This document shows, piece by piece, positions 47,426 to 57,895 of a DNA stretch of 64,000 nucleotides. The notes beneath the pieces are model-generated. The model made no database searches. It saw only the letters and a program-made list of their open reading frames with translations, and was not told the DNA's origin. The DNA comes from an uncultured Erythrobacter sp. (GTDB taxonomy: Bacteria; Pseudomonadota; Alphaproteobacteria; Sphingomonadales; Sphingomonadaceae), in NCBI GenBank assembly GCA_947501215.1, contig CANMUS010000001.1, positions 434,001 through 498,000 on the forward strand. The letters run 5' to 3'. The translations under genes were made by a program, and so were the position numbers. Numbering within the stretch: position 1 is the stretch's first letter; each line of letters begins with the position of its first letter.

Positions 47426-48591
47426 CAGTCTGCCCCGAAGAGGTCGCGGGTGAAGACCTTGTCGCGCACATCCTCCAGCTCGGGATCGAGCCGGTTCGCG
47501 ACGATGATTTCAGCTTCTCGCTTGAATTCGTCGAGATCGCGCATGACGCGCGAACCGAAGAAGGTATCTTCTTCCATTACGGGTTCGTAAACGACGACTT
47601 CGATCCCCTTCGCTTTGATACGTTTCATTATCCCCTGAATGGAAGACTGACGGAAATTGTCCGACCCGGCCTTCATGACTAAACGGAACACGCCAACTGT
47701 CTTCGGCCGCTGGCCAATGATCCGGTCGGCGAGGAAATCCTTCCTTGTGCGATTGGCATCGACGACTGCCCGAATGAGGTTCTGCGGCACCTCCGAGTAA
47801 TTCGCAAGAAGCTGCTTCGTATCCTTTGGCAAACAATAACCGCCGTAGCCGAAGGACGGATTGTTGTAATGCGAGCCAATGCGTGGATCGAGGCCGATGC
47901 CATCGATGATCTGCCGCGTATCGAGCCCGCGGGTCAAAGAGTAACTGTCGAGTTCGTTGAAGAAAGCGACGCGCATCGCAAGATAGGTGTTGGCGAAAAG
48001 CTTGATAGCCTCCGCCTCTTCCGCGTCGGTAAGAAGAACCGGGACATCGGTTTCAAGTGCTGGCTCCAGCAAAAGATCGGCAAACTGCTGCGCTCGTTCC
48101 GAACGTTCACCGACAATGATCCTCGAAGGGTGGAGATTGTCGTAAAGGGCTTTGCCCTCGCGCAGGAATTCCGGGCTGAAAATGACATTTTGGCTGTCGA
48201 ACTTCTGCCGCGCCTCCGCGGTATAGCCGACGGGGATGGTCGATTTGATGACGATCACCGTGTCCGGGCTTGCTGCGCTGACCTTCTCGATCACGCTGTC
48301 GACCGCCGAAGTGTCGAAAAAGTTGGTTTCCGGATCATAATTTGTCGGCACGGCCACCACGGCAAATTCGGCACCATCGATCGTGTGGTCGAAATCGGTC
48401 GTAAAACCGAGGTCCAGATCGTCGTGAGTGAGATATTCTTCGATAAGTTCGTCCTGGATCGGAGAACGGCGGGCATTCAGCTTTTCCACGCGTTCGCACA
48501 CGATATCGCAGCCGACCACCGCATTGTGCTTGGCGAGCATGATGGCGTTGGACAACCCGACGTAGCCGAGGCCGAAAACTGCAATTTTCAT
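47425..48591 (-). CDS. ugd: UDP-glucose 6-dehydrogenase
   Basis: Four-electron NAD-dependent oxidation of UDP-glucose to UDP-glucuronate. 388 residues, the short enteric-type Ugd. It shows [18 protein letters not shown] (NAD site), KSTIPVGYT, the lysine of [19 protein letters not shown], and the catalytic cysteine in [17 protein letters not shown]-terminal [12 protein letters not shown] is also conserved. Overlaps the epimerase gene by one base. Both genes sit between alaS and the gst-recA segment, away from the main polysaccharide locus. Confidence 0.95.
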   Translation of the reverse strand: MKIAVFGLGYVGLSNAIMLAKHNAVVGCDIVCERVEKLNARRSPIQDELIEEYLTHDDLDLGFTTDFDHTIDGAEFAVVAVPTNYDPETNFFDTSAVDSVIEKVSAASPDTVIVIKSTIPVGYTAEARQKFDSQNVIFSPEFLREGKALYDNLHPSRIIVGERSERAQQFADLLLEPALETDVPVLLTDAEEAEAIKLFANTYLAMRVAFFNELDSYSLTRGLDTRQIIDGIGLDPRIGSHYNNPSFGYGGYCLPKDTKQLLANYSEVPQNLIRAVVDANRTRKDFLADRIIGQRPKTVGVFRLVMKAGSDNFRQSSIQGIMKRIKAKGIEVVVYEPVMEEDTFFGSRVMRDLDEFKREAEIIVANRLDPELEDVRDKVFTRDLFGAD

Positions 48592-48683
48592 TATATTTAT
48601 CCGTATATCCGAAGTGGAGCCCTGAAACTGCGCCCGCTTTGAAGGCTGGACGACGCAAACTCAAGTGACCCGAAAGAGGGACC

Positions 48684-49310
48684 TTACCAGGCGAAATAGG
48701 TACCACCACGCTCGCGCGCGCGCTGCCACGCGGGGCGGGCATGGACGGCCTCGACGAATCTCACGGTCTTCGGTGCTTTCTCGCCATAGCCCTGCATGAC
48801 GGAGATCTCGGCGGGGAAGCTCATCATGACATCGGCGGCCGTCCAGTCGTCGCCGACGAAATGGCCGGACTCGGTGATCCCGTCCTCCATGAAGGCGACA
48901 TGCGCTGCGAATTGCTCTTCGATCCGGGGCATGATCGGTGCGGCGCCCGCGCCTAACCGACCGGCCATGATCTTGAGCATGACAGGAACGAAGAAGCTGC
49001 TTTCGCCGAACTGCATCCATTCGAGATGGCGCACATGGTCTTCGCCGGACGTTTCGGGCAGCCAGCTCTCGCCGCCGTGGCGCTCGCACAAATACTGGAT
49101 GATCGCGCCGCTTTCGGCGACGCGGACGCCGTTGTCCTCGATCAGCGGCGACTTGCCGAGCGGATGCGGCTGCTTGAGTTCGGGCGGTGCGAGATTGGTC
49201 TCCGCGTCGCGCTGGTAGTGCTCGATCTCGTAATCGGCGCCCAGCTCTTCGAGCAGCCAGAGTATGCGCTGCGAACGGCTGTTGTTGAGATGGTGGACGG
49301 TGATGGTCAT
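48684..49310 (-). CDS. Glutathione S-transferase family protein
   Basis: 208 residues with a thioredoxin-like N-domain (MTITVHHLNNSRSQRILWLL). It includes the GSH-binding GKSPLIEDNGVRVAESGAII with its cis-proline and Glu-Ser pair, followed by the all-helical C-domain (FVGDDWTAADVMMSFP, the N-capping motif). The serine of SRSQRI is the likely catalytic residue in this beta/theta-like group. The substrate is unknown. It stands 92 bases upstream of ugd's start on the same strand but is probably separately expressed. Confidence 0.9.
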   Translation of the reverse strand: MTITVHHLNNSRSQRILWLLEELGADYEIEHYQRDAETNLAPPELKQPHPLGKSPLIEDNGVRVAESGAIIQYLCERHGGESWLPETSGEDHVRHLEWMQFGESSFFVPVMLKIMAGRLGAGAAPIMPRIEEQFAAHVAFMEDGITESGHFVGDDWTAADVMMSFPAEISVMQGYGEKAPKTVRFVEAVHARPAWQRARERGGTYFAW

Positions 49311-49428
49311 CGGCTCTCTCCTGCGCGCCAGCGTTGCGAACTTAGCCGGCAGATCGATTCGCCCGAGACCCTAGGCGAGGCGCAAGCGGCTCGCCAGCAG
49401 CGCTAAGATGAATAAGCAGTCGAAACGG

Positions 49429-49466
49429 AAAAGCCGGTGCGGCCAAGGGAGGCGCGCACCGGCTTT
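49429..49466 (-). terminator. Rho-independent terminator downstream of recA
   Basis: Perfect 12-bp stem AAAGCCGGTGCG/CGCACCGGCTTT (49430-49441 with 49455-49466) with a 13-base loop. The minus-strand transcript ends in a T-rich stretch. It lies 85 bases after the recA stop; the rest of the 240-base gap shows nothing else. Confidence 0.85.
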
Positions 49467-49550
49467 CCGTTCATTCGGGAGCGCCGGGGGACAGTCCGGC
49501 TATCACGCGGGCCCGGGGGATGGGCAGGCGCGCTCCCGCTTGAAGAGATA

Positions 49551-50615
49551 TCAGTCCTCCTCCGCGTCCGGACCGGTCATCATCTCTTCGGCCACCTCGT
49601 CGGTGCGGCCGCGGATTGCGGCTTCCAACTTGGCGCACATCTCTGGATTTTCCTTGAGGAAGGTCTTGGCGTTCTCACGGCCCTGGCCGATGCGGACGCT
49701 GTCGTAGCTGAACCAGCTGCCCGACTTCTCGACCACGCCGGCCTTCACGCCGAGGTCGAGGATCTCGCCGATCTTGGAGATGCCTTCGCCATACATGATG
49801 TCGAATTCGACCTGCTTGAACGGCGGGGCGACCTTGTTCTTGACGACCTTCACACGGGTCGAGTTGCCGACCACTTCGTCACGGTCCTTGATCTGACCGG
49901 TGCGGCGGATGTCGAGGCGGACCGAAGCGTAGAACTTCAGCGCGTTGCCGCCGGTCGTGGTTTCCGGATTGCCGTACATCACGCCGATCTTCATGCGCAG
50001 CTGGTTGATGAAAATCACCATGCACTTAGAGCGGTTGATCGAGCCGGTCAGCTTGCGCAGCGACTGTGACATCAAACGCGCCTGCAGGCCGACATGGCTG
50101 TCGCCCATCTCGCCCTCGATCTCGGCGCGCGGCACCAGCGCGGCGACCGAGTCGACCACGAGAATATCGATCGCATTCGAGCGCACCAGCGTGTCGGTGA
50201 TCTCGAGCGCCTGCTCGCCCGTATCGGGCTGCGATACGATCAGCTCGTCGATATCGACGCCCAGCTTCTTGGCATAGACCGGGTCGAGCGCATGTTCGGC
50301 GTCGACGAAGGCGGCGGTGCCGCCGGCCTTCTGGGCCTCGGCAATGGCATGCAGCGCCAGCGTCGTCTTGCCCGAGCTTTCGGGACCGTAAACTTCGATC
50401 ACGCGGCCCTTGGGCAGGCCGCCGATGCCGAGGGCGATGTCGAGACCGAGCGAGCCGGTCGAAATCGCCTCCACATTCATCGCTTCCTTCGAGCCCAGCT
50501 TCATCGCCGAGCCCTTGCCGAACGCACGGTCGATCTGTGCGAGCGCGGCGTCGAGTGCCTTCTGACGGTCTGCGTCCACTTGCTTTCCTTCTACCAGCTT
50601 CAGATTGGCCGCCAT
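49551..50615 (-). CDS. recA: Recombinase A
   Basis: Strand-exchange protein and SOS co-protease. 354 residues. N-terminal helix ([20 protein letters not shown]), Walker [15 protein letters not shown], Walker [21 protein letters not shown], the DNA-binding loop region [21 protein letters not shown], and the conserved [21 protein letters not shown]. The acidic C-terminus ends DAEED, as usual. The promoter region carries a LexA box at 50694-50708. Followed by a strong terminator, so it is monocistronic. The upstream neighbour is cckA. Confidence 0.98.
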   Translation of the reverse strand: MAANLKLVEGKQVDADRQKALDAALAQIDRAFGKGSAMKLGSKEAMNVEAISTGSLGLDIALGIGGLPKGRVIEVYGPESSGKTTLALHAIAEAQKAGGTAAFVDAEHALDPVYAKKLGVDIDELIVSQPDTGEQALEITDTLVRSNAIDILVVDSVAALVPRAEIEGEMGDSHVGLQARLMSQSLRKLTGSINRSKCMVIFINQLRMKIGVMYGNPETTTGGNALKFYASVRLDIRRTGQIKDRDEVVGNSTRVKVVKNKVAPPFKQVEFDIMYGEGISKIGEILDLGVKAGVVEKSGSWFSYDSVRIGQGRENAKTFLKENPEMCAKLEAAIRGRTDEVAEEMMTGPDAEED

Positions 50616-50693
50616 GACATCACCTCCTGCGCTTGCAAAGAGCCGCCCTTCGACTCTTCAACTGGAACGTGATGTATCTGGTTTGTTCTCAAA

Positions 50694-50708
50694 GAACAAG
50701 TAGGGAAC
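50694..50708 (-). promoter_or_regulatory. LexA (SOS) box upstream of recA
   Basis: GAAC-N7-GAAC on the plus strand (GTTC-N7-GTTC on the recA strand), the alphaproteobacterial LexA operator, 79-93 bases before the recA start. A nearby GTTC-N5-GAAC palindrome (50685-50697) overlaps it. It should repress recA until DNA damage. Confidence 0.85.
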
Positions 50709-50753
50709 GGAATTTTTTTCGCGATTTGTTCAGCTTGAGCTGGAAAACGATCC

Positions 50754-53231
50754 CTAACTCCCGCTTTGAGCAGCGAGCACGTCGGCGACCTTGGCGTTGA
50801 TCTGCTGAACGCTGAAGGGCTTGGCGATGAAATACATGTTGTTGATGTCGATATCGTTGCGCAGTTGTTCCTCGGCATAGCCAGACATGAACAGGATCGG
50901 GATCTTCGGTTTAACCCGACGGATCGCGCGGGCCATCGCCGGGCCGTCCATCGCGGGCATAACCACGTCGGACACGATGAGGTCGAAATTGTCCGACCCG
51001 TTGGCGATGGCGGCCAGCCCTTCTTCGCCGTCAGAGGCGGTGGTGACGGTATAGCCAGCGCGCACGAGCGCCCGCTCGGCGACGGCGCGGACCATATCCT
51101 CGTCTTCGACCAGCAGCAGCTTTCCCCCGCCGGACCATTCGCTGGCCTTGGGCTCCGCCTCTTCCTCGCGCCGCATCACGGCCGGCAGTTCGCCGCTATG
51201 GACCGGCAGGTAGATGGTGAAGCGCGCGCCGGTGGTGTTGCCGTCGGACCCGCGCACATTGTCGGCGAAGATGAAGCCGTTCGACTGCTTGACGATACCG
51301 TAGACCGTCGAGAGGCCGAGGCCCGTGCCCTTCCCCTGCTCCTTGGTGGTGAAGAATGGCTCGAAAATCTTGCTGATGAGGTCCTGCGGGATGCCGCCGC
51401 CCGTATCTTGCACGATGAGGACAGTGTAATCGTCCGCCGGCATGATGTCGCTGCCCATCTTGCGCACATCGCGCGCGGACACGCGCCGCGTTGCGAGCGT
51501 GAGGCGACCTTTCCAATCCTGCTTGCCGCTTTTCGCCGCATGCGCCTGCATCGCATCGCGCGCGTTCACGGCGAGGTTGATGATGACCTGTTCGAGCTGC
51601 TGCGGGTCGGCACGCACCGGGCCGAGCTCGCGATCGTGGCGCACGACGAATTCGATCTTGTCGCCCATCAGGCGCTTCAGGAGCTGGCTGACCTCGCTGA
51701 CCACGTCGGGCAGCTGGAGCACTACCGGCAGCAGCGTCTGCTGGCGGCTGAAGGCTAGCAGCTGACGCGTCAGGCTGGCTGCGCGGTTGGAGTTGGCCTT
51801 GATCTGTTGGATGTCGTCGTAATCGCTGTCGCCGGGCGTGTGGCGCAGCAGCATGAGATCGCAATAGCCGATGATCGCGGTCAGCACATTGTTGAAGTCG
51901 TGCGCGACGCCGCCCGCCAGCTGGCCGACCGCCTGCATCTTGGTGGCTTGCGCGACCTGGCGGCGCAGGCGCTTCTCCTCCGTGGAGTCGGTAATCGACA
52001 GCAGCACGGCGGCATCGCCCAGCCCGCGGATCCCGGCGAGGCCGATGGAGACCGGCTCGTCCTTGTTGCCCGCGAGGTGCACCGCCATGTCCCCGCTGGA
52101 ACTCGCGCCCTTGGCGAAGCGGCGCACGGTGTCGGCAATCGCCGCCTTATCTTCGCGCACGACGAGATCGGAGGGGAATTGCGGCAAGCCCTGCTCCTCG
52201 CGCTCGACAGCGCGCAGGAAGGCCGCGTTGGCGAACAGGAAGCGCCCGTCGCGATCGGTCAGCGCAAGGCCCAGCGGGAGCGCCGCCAGCAACGCCTCGA
52301 GCTGCGGGATCGCCGCCTTGCCATTCCCTTCGAAGCCGCCGCCGATCCCGACGGTCCGGTCGATCAGCAGCATCAGCGACGGCGCCTGGTCGGCATCCTT
52401 CGCGCGATTGCCGCGCTGCAATTCCAGCGGGACATGGACCAACGTTTGCGGTGAGCCTTGCTGGCCTTCGCGCGCGAAGAAAATGCGGTCGCGGTCGTCC
52501 GAGCGCAGCAGTTGGACGAATTCCATGCCGACCAGCGAGGTAGCAGCATCGCCCGTGGCTCGCTCTGCCAGGCCCACGGTGGCCGCCTGCACGATACCGT
52601 CGGGTGCGACCATCGCGAGTTCGAGCCCGGCGCGCGACATGACTTCCCCGAAGGGCCCTTCGACCCGCTCTGCCAGCCCGTCGTAGCTGCGTTCCTGGAC
52701 GATCTCGCCGAAGCGCCAGACGAGATAGTCCTCGCCTCGCCCCGCCCGGTCGACATCGAGCCGGAATCGCTTTTCGACACCTCCGATAGTCAGGAGATCT
52801 ATGCGCGCATGCCCGTCACGCCAGGCCTCGCGGGCGGCGATCATCAAGCGTTCGGAGGATTTCGGCGCGAAGCCGACTTCCAGCGGCGGAACGGCCTCCC
52901 CGAACCAGTCCTCATAGGACGAGTTGGCACAAATCAGCCGGTTGGCCCGGTCGGTGATGGCGACCGCCCGCTTGCTGTTTTCGACTGCGGCCGCGGTAAC
53001 CGACCAGTCGGGAACACCGTCCGCCTGCTCAACCGGCCCCGTCCTCAATCGCGCGGCGAGCAGCAGCATGAGCAGGAAAGCGACCAGCGCGCCGCCATAG
53101 GCTATCGCGACCACGGCTTCTCCGCCGACCAGTCCGACCAGTACGATGGAGAGCACGCAGGCGCCCAGCACACCGAAAATCAACGGCAATGGTGGGAGGC
53201 GCGCTATGGTCGTGTCGTCGGAGGGCGTCAT
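50754..53231 (-). CDS. cckA: Hybrid sensor histidine kinase CckA
   Basis: 825 residues from ATG 53231 ([16 protein letters not shown]), which overlaps the DUF2062 stop by 4 bases; the longer frame is a shadow. Two N-terminal membrane helices ([35 protein letters not shown]), two to three PAS-like regions, HisKA with [17 protein letters not shown], and an ATPase domain ([34 protein letters not shown]). A C-terminal receiver has LLVEDEDMV and phospho-acceptor [12 protein letters not shown]. CckA phosphorylates ChpT, which passes phosphate to CtrA and CpdR; a cpdR gene is at 14.5 kb. The two-helix, no-sensor-domain layout is typical. Confidence 0.94.
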   Translation of the reverse strand: MTPSDDTTIARLPPLPLIFGVLGACVLSIVLVGLVGGEAVVAIAYGGALVAFLLMLLLAARLRTGPVEQADGVPDWSVTAAAVENSKRAVAITDRANRLICANSSYEDWFGEAVPPLEVGFAPKSSERLMIAAREAWRDGHARIDLLTIGGVEKRFRLDVDRAGRGEDYLVWRFGEIVQERSYDGLAERVEGPFGEVMSRAGLELAMVAPDGIVQAATVGLAERATGDAATSLVGMEFVQLLRSDDRDRIFFAREGQQGSPQTLVHVPLELQRGNRAKDADQAPSLMLLIDRTVGIGGGFEGNGKAAIPQLEALLAALPLGLALTDRDGRFLFANAAFLRAVEREEQGLPQFPSDLVVREDKAAIADTVRRFAKGASSSGDMAVHLAGNKDEPVSIGLAGIRGLGDAAVLLSITDSTEEKRLRRQVAQATKMQAVGQLAGGVAHDFNNVLTAIIGYCDLMLLRHTPGDSDYDDIQQIKANSNRAASLTRQLLAFSRQQTLLPVVLQLPDVVSEVSQLLKRLMGDKIEFVVRHDRELGPVRADPQQLEQVIINLAVNARDAMQAHAAKSGKQDWKGRLTLATRRVSARDVRKMGSDIMPADDYTVLIVQDTGGGIPQDLISKIFEPFFTTKEQGKGTGLGLSTVYGIVKQSNGFIFADNVRGSDGNTTGARFTIYLPVHSGELPAVMRREEEAEPKASEWSGGGKLLLVEDEDMVRAVAERALVRAGYTVTTASDGEEGLAAIANGSDNFDLIVSDVVMPAMDGPAMARAIRRVKPKIPILFMSGYAEEQLRNDIDINNMYFIAKPFSVQQINAKVADVLAAQSGS

Positions 53232-53839
53232 TCGCCGTCCTCCGCCAAGCGCTCGTCCATCCGGCGTTCGGCTGCGCGTAGTCGACGACGGCGCTTGCCG
53301 GCGACAATGAAACGCCAGACGAAACTTGAGAGAAGATAGCCGATGGCCGCACCCACGACGGCCAGAACGACGAACCCGAAAATCGTCACCAGCACCGTCA
53401 CCCCGACGCCTTCGAACATTTCGACCAGCCACGCCCAGCGCCCGCTGGTGATTTCATCCTGCGCAGCACCGCCGGTCACGTCGAGATCGACCTCGAGGAT
53501 GAATGCGCCGACGCGGTTGGCAATAACCGCCCAGATCGGGAAGGTGAACGGGTTGGTGATGAAGGTGACCAGCGCCGACAGCGGCACGTTGGCGCGAGCG
53601 GGCAACGCCATGAAGGCGGCGAGGAAGATTTGCCCGACCGGGATGATGAAACCTGCGAAAATCCCCAGCGCCACCCCGCGCGGTACACTGCGCCGCGTGA
53701 AGCGCCACAATTCCGGCGTTAGGAAACGATGGGCGATCGGCTTGAGATACTTGTTTTCGGCAAGCTGCTCGCGAGTGGGCATGTATTTGCGGATCAGGTC
53801 CGACAGGAAGGTTTTGGACTTCGGATTGCTCATGACCAC
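53228..53839 (-). CDS. DUF2062 domain membrane protein
   Basis: 203 residues. The DUF2062 core is visible in the segment from RRSVPRGVALGIFAGFIIP through LSALVTFITNPFTFPIW. There are two to three membrane segments, the last VLVTIFGFVVLAVVGAAIGY, and a basic C-terminus (KRRRRLRAAERR). The function of the family is unknown. It is placed between smpB and cckA on the same strand and overlaps cckA by 4 bases, so the two are co-translated. The start at 53839 is GTG-like; an ATG lies six bases further in. Confidence 0.88.
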   Translation of the reverse strand: MVMSNPKSKTFLSDLIRKYMPTREQLAENKYLKPIAHRFLTPELWRFTRRSVPRGVALGIFAGFIIPVGQIFLAAFMALPARANVPLSALVTFITNPFTFPIWAVIANRVGAFILEVDLDVTGGAAQDEITSGRWAWLVEMFEGVGVTVLVTIFGFVVLAVVGAAIGYLLSSFVWRFIVAGKRRRRLRAAERRMDERLAEDGE

Positions 53840-53942
53840 GTTTCACAGATGCGCTTGCGCTCCGGCGAGTGCAAGGCCCGCGCTCTAGCGCATGGCGATG
53901 AATGCGCAATGGCTATCGGCCGGTTGACGAAGGACGAGCCGC

Positions 53943-54425
53943 TCAGCCCTTCTCGCGCATCAGGCGCGCCTTGTCGCGCTTCCAGTCGCGCTCCTTGATC
54001 GTCTGCCGCTTATCATGCGCCTGCTTGCCCTTGGCGAGCGCCAGTTCGACCTTCGCCCGCCCTGTCGAATTGAAGTAAACCGACAGCGGGACCAGCGTCA
54101 TGCCCTTGCGCTCGACCGCGCCGAACAGCTTCTCGATTTCGCGCGCGTGCAGCAGCAGCTTGCGCGGCCGCCGCGGCTCGTGATTGAGCCGGTTCCCGTG
54201 CGAATATTCGGGGATGTTGGCATTGATCAGCCACACCTGCCCGTCGCGCACTTCGGCATAGCTTTCCTTGATGCTCGCCTCGCCAGCCCGCAGCGCCTTG
54301 ACCTCGGTCCCCTGCAGCGCGAGTCCGGCCTCGAACGTCTCCTCGACATGATAATCGAACCGCACGCGCCGATTATCGGCGACGGTCTTCTGCTTGTCGA
54401 ACGTGGCGGGTTTAGGACGGGCCAT
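53943..54425 (-). CDS. smpB: SsrA-binding protein SmpB
   Basis: 160 residues; partner of tmRNA in trans-translation. It shows [53 protein letters not shown] and [12 protein letters not shown], and the basic C-terminal tail [20 protein letters not shown] that enters the mRNA channel. It lies 45 bases after dapA on the same strand, a common alphaproteobacterial order. tmRNA itself is not in the window. Confidence 0.97.
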   Translation of the reverse strand: MARPKPATFDKQKTVADNRRVRFDYHVEETFEAGLALQGTEVKALRAGEASIKESYAEVRDGQVWLINANIPEYSHGNRLNHEPRRPRKLLLHAREIEKLFGAVERKGMTLVPLSVYFNSTGRAKVELALAKGKQAHDKRQTIKERDWKRDKARLMREKG

Positions 54426-54470
54426 AGGGTGGGCGCATCTAGGGTCGCAGGGTGCAAAAGGAAAGGGCGG

Positions 54471-55352
54471 TCAGATCAGCCCGGCGATTTCCAGCGCCTC
54501 GTCGACCTGCTTGCGGCTTTCATCACTCGCGTTGCACAGCGGCAGGCGAACGTCTTCGGAGAACCAGTCGTGAACGCGGCTGAGCGCGTATTTGACCGGC
54601 GCAGGGCTCGCGTCGGAGAACATTGCATAATGCAGCGGGAACAGGCGGTCATTGAGCTTGCGCGCCTTCACGAGATCGTTGGCCGCAATCGCTTCGTGGA
54701 ATTCCGCGCATAGCGCCGGGGCGACGTTGGCCGTCACCGAGATGCACCCCGCCCCGCCCGCGGCCGAGTGCGGGAGCCACAATTCGTCATTGCCGGACAG
54801 CTGGCAGAAATCGTGGTCCAGCCCCATGCGGTGATCGGCCACGCGCGACAGGTCGCCGCTGGCGTCCTTGATGGCGACGATCTGCTTCGGAAACTTGCGC
54901 ACCAGCTCGACCACCGTCTCGTCCTCTATATCGGTGACCGTACGGCTCGGAACGTTGTAGAGCACGATCGGCAGATCGCTGTTTTCGGCAAGGAAGCTGA
55001 AATGCGCGATCAGCCCCGCCTGGCTCGGGCGGTTGTAATAAGGCGCAACGCACAAGCCTGCAGCGGCGCCTGCCTTCTTGGCGAAATTCATGTGGAGCAG
55101 GGCATTTCGCGTATCGTTGCTGCCGCAGCCGGCGATCACCGGAACACGGCCCGCGGCCTGCTCGATGCAGACCTCCACCACGCGGTGATGCTCCGCATTG
55201 GAGATTGTGGACGCCTCGCCCGTGGTCCCGCAGGGCACCAGCCCCTTGCTGCCATTGTCGATTTGCCAATCGACCAGGCGGCGGAAAGCTTTCTCGTCGA
55301 ACGCTCCGTCGCGGAAAGGAGTCGCCAGAGCCGGAATCGAGCCAGAGAACAT
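54471..55352 (-). CDS. dapA: 4-hydroxy-tetrahydrodipicolinate synthase
   Basis: Condenses pyruvate and aspartate semialdehyde in lysine and cell-wall diaminopimelate synthesis. 293 residues, TIM barrel. Key parts are LVPCGTTGEASTI (substrate loop), PIVLYNVPSRT (catalytic tyrosine) and IVAIKDASGDLSRV (Schiff-base lysine). ATG 55352 begins MFSGSIPALATPF, the standard start. It is the first gene of a dapA-smpB-DUF2062-cckA run and is divergent from the lytic transglycosylase gene, with 93 bases between starts for the two promoters. Confidence 0.97.
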   Translation of the reverse strand: MFSGSIPALATPFRDGAFDEKAFRRLVDWQIDNGSKGLVPCGTTGEASTISNAEHHRVVEVCIEQAAGRVPVIAGCGSNDTRNALLHMNFAKKAGAAAGLCVAPYYNRPSQAGLIAHFSFLAENSDLPIVLYNVPSRTVTDIEDETVVELVRKFPKQIVAIKDASGDLSRVADHRMGLDHDFCQLSGNDELWLPHSAAGGAGCISVTANVAPALCAEFHEAIAANDLVKARKLNDRLFPLHYAMFSDASPAPVKYALSRVHDWFSEDVRLPLCNASDESRKQVDEALEIAGLI

Positions 55353-55445
55353 TTACTGAGGTCCTGCGTTAGATACATGACAAGTCGCGAGAAATCGCGC
55401 GACGGGATTTTTCATTCAGCGCCTGATAAGGAGCCGGGAGCCATT

Positions 55446-57383
55446 ATGTCCAGCATGGGCAAGACAACAGCAATCACTTCGATCCTCCTCGCAACCACCG
55501 CTTTCGTGCTGCCGGCCACCGCGTCGGCGCAGAATGACGGGCGCAGCACCATGGTGGCGCAGCAGCCCGCGCGGATCGATGCGGCGATCGCACAGTGGGA
55601 ATATCTCACCAAGCGCGACGACCTGTCGTTCGGCTCCTACGCCAATTTCATCACGACCTATCCGGACTTCCCGAAGGAAGACCTGCTGCAACGCCGCGCA
55701 GAAAACGCGCTCGATAGCGAGACCGCCTCGCCGCAGTCTCTGGTGGCCTTTTTCGACCAGCACCCGCCGCTGACCAATAGCGGCCGTGCGCGCTATGCGC
55801 TGGCGCTGGCTTCGATGGACCGGCCCGAGGCGCTGGAAATGGCGCGCGAGGCGTGGCGCAATGGCACCATGAGCGGGCCGGCAGAGCTTTATCTTGTGGG
55901 TCTCTTCGGCAGTCGCTTTGCGCCGGAAGACCACGATGCGCGGATGGATGCGCTGCTGTGGCAAGGCAATCTCGAAGCCGCATCGCGCCACATCGCGCGT
56001 GTTTCGCCCGCCTATCGCCAGATGGCGCAAGCCCGCATGTCGCTGCTTGGCGGCTCGATGGGCTCGGCTCCGCAGGACGCGATGAGCGATGCGGGCTATG
56101 TCTATAATCTGACGAAGTATTACCGTAGTTCGGGCCAGCCGCTCCAGGCAGTGAAGCTGTTGGGCAATCGCGCAACCTTCAATGCTCCTGCCTTTGACGG
56201 CGACGCTTTCATTAGTGAGGCACTGGCGGTTGCAAAGAGCGCAGGCGCACCGAGCCAGGCGGTCGCCATCGCCTCCAAGGTGGACGATTTCTTCGCGCCG
56301 GGGACCGACATTTCCGAAGGGTCCTTCGCCCTGCGCGACAAATACACCGACCTCATGTGGCTTGGCGGCACGAAGGCGCTCTGGTCGATGGGGGACGGCC
56401 AGCGCGCCGCGCCGCTCTTCTATCGCTATGGTACCGCTGCCAAGACCCCGCTGACCCGTTCCAAGGGTTTCTTCTGGGCCGGACGTGCTGCGGCGCGTGC
56501 AGGTGACCGGGCCGAGGCGCAGCGCTATTGGGAAATGGCGGCTGAATATCCCGAGTGGTATTATGGCCAACTGGCGCTGAGCGAATTGGGCCGTCCGATG
56601 CCGAGCTTCGCCGCTCTGCCCCAGCCGCAGTCGTCGCCCGAGCAGCGATCCGCGTTCGATAGCGATCCGCTGACGCAAGCCATCCGCGCGCTTTCGCGCA
56701 ACCGGCAGGACTGGCGCACGGAGCGCGCGTTCTTCGAAGCGGTCGCCGAAAAGGCAGATACGCCTGAAGAAATGGCGCTGGTCGGCGAACTCGCGCGGCA
56801 GACAGGTCTGGAGGAAATGGCCGTCGTCGCGGGTCTGGTCGCGGGCGAACATGGCCTCAAGGGCTACGAGCGGATCGGTTTCCCGACCGTGCAGACGCAT
56901 AGCGGCGCGAACTGGACCATGGTCCACGCCATCGCGCGGCAGGAGAGCGAGTTCGACCGTACCCGCGTCAGTCACGCCGGTGCGCGCGGCATGATGCAGC
57001 TCATGCCCGGCACAGCGCGCGAGGAAGCGGGCAAGATCGGCGTCGCCTATATGTCGGCCGACCTGACCGCGAACCCCAGCTACAACATCCGCCTCGGCGA
57101 TGCGCATTTCGCACGGCTGATGGACCGATATAACGGGGCCTATCCGCTCGCCATCGCGGCCTATAACGCAGGCCCTGGCCGGGTGAACGAGTGGCTCCGC
57201 CTCAATGGCGATCCGCGCAACGGCTCAGTCGATTGGGTGACCTGGATCGAGCAGATCCCGTCGAATTTCGAGACCCGCTATTACGTGATGCGCGTGATCG
57301 GCAATGCGGTCGCCTATGCGAATATGCACGCGGATAAGTCCACCGCCCGCCAGCGCGATATCGCGAGTTACCTGCCGCGATAG
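55446..57383 (+). CDS. slt: Soluble lytic murein transglycosylase (Slt family)
   Basis: Cleaves peptidoglycan between MurNAc and GlcNAc with anhydro formation, in the periplasm. 645 residues from ATG 55446, after gataaggag; the open frame upstream is antisense to dapA and not coding. Signal peptide AITSILLATTAFVLPATASA. A long helical superhelix domain (residues 40-450) is followed by a catalytic SLT domain with IARQESEFDRTRVSHAGARG (catalytic Glu), MMQLMPGTA and IAAYNAGPGRV. greB follows after 20 bases, possibly on the same transcript. Confidence 0.93.
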   Translation: MSSMGKTTAITSILLATTAFVLPATASAQNDGRSTMVAQQPARIDAAIAQWEYLTKRDDLSFGSYANFITTYPDFPKEDLLQRRAENALDSETASPQSLVAFFDQHPPLTNSGRARYALALASMDRPEALEMAREAWRNGTMSGPAELYLVGLFGSRFAPEDHDARMDALLWQGNLEAASRHIARVSPAYRQMAQARMSLLGGSMGSAPQDAMSDAGYVYNLTKYYRSSGQPLQAVKLLGNRATFNAPAFDGDAFISEALAVAKSAGAPSQAVAIASKVDDFFAPGTDISEGSFALRDKYTDLMWLGGTKALWSMGDGQRAAPLFYRYGTAAKTPLTRSKGFFWAGRAAARAGDRAEAQRYWEMAAEYPEWYYGQLALSELGRPMPSFAALPQPQSSPEQRSAFDSDPLTQAIRALSRNRQDWRTERAFFEAVAEKADTPEEMALVGELARQTGLEEMAVVAGLVAGEHGLKGYERIGFPTVQTHSGANWTMVHAIARQESEFDRTRVSHAGARGMMQLMPGTAREEAGKIGVAYMSADLTANPSYNIRLGDAHFARLMDRYNGAYPLAIAAYNAGPGRVNEWLRLNGDPRNGSVDWVTWIEQIPSNFETRYYVMRVIGNAVAYANMHADKSTARQRDIASYLPR

Positions 57384-57403
57384 AATGCGCTAGGGGCGGG
57401 CCG

Positions 57404-57895
57404 ATGGGCGCGCAGAAATCCGTACCGGGCAATCCGATCACGCCGGCAGGCTATGCTGCGCTGCGTGCGCGCTACGACCATTTGCTCGGCACCGAACGAC
57501 CGGAGACCGTCGAGATCGTGAGCTGGGCCGCCGGGAACGGCGACCGCAGCGAGAATGGCGATTATCTCTATGGCCGCAAGCGGATGCGCGAGATCGACCG
57601 CGAACTCGGCCACCTGTCACGAAGGATGAAGGCCGCGCGGATCATTGATCCTGCCGAGCAGCCGGACAAATCGCGTGCCTTCTTCGGCGCCACCGTCACG
57701 CTTGCGGACGAGGACGATATCGCGAAAACCGTCACCCTGGTCGGCGACGACGAACAGGACGCCAGTGCCGGGCGGATCGGCTGGTCCTCCCCCCTAGCCC
57801 GCGCGCTGAAAGGCGCATCGGTCGGGGATTTGCGCCTCGTCAGGCTTCCCGGCGGCGACCGCGAGTGGGAAGTGGTGGCCATCGACTATGCGTAA
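57404..57895 (+). CDS. greB: Transcription elongation factor GreB
   Basis: 163 residues. N-terminal coiled coil (NGDRSENGDYLYGRKRMREI and DRELGHLSRRMKAARI) with the acidic tip residues that enter the RNA-polymerase secondary channel. The FKBP-like C-domain includes SSPLARALKGASVGD and ends WEVVAIDYA. NPITPAGYAALRARYDHLL at the N-terminus favours GreB over GreA. The stop overlaps the next gene by 8 bases. No Gly/Arg tail extension is present. Confidence 0.93.
   Translation: MGAQKSVPGNPITPAGYAALRARYDHLLGTERPETVEIVSWAAGNGDRSENGDYLYGRKRMREIDRELGHLSRRMKAARIIDPAEQPDKSRAFFGATVTLADEDDIAKTVTLVGDDEQDASAGRIGWSSPLARALKGASVGDLRLVRLPGGDREWEVVAIDYA

Noticed and set aside
55416..57107. Long minus-strand open frame opposite the lytic transglycosylase gene
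   Set aside because: Antisense shadow; the plus strand has a signal peptide and the SLT catalytic motif.
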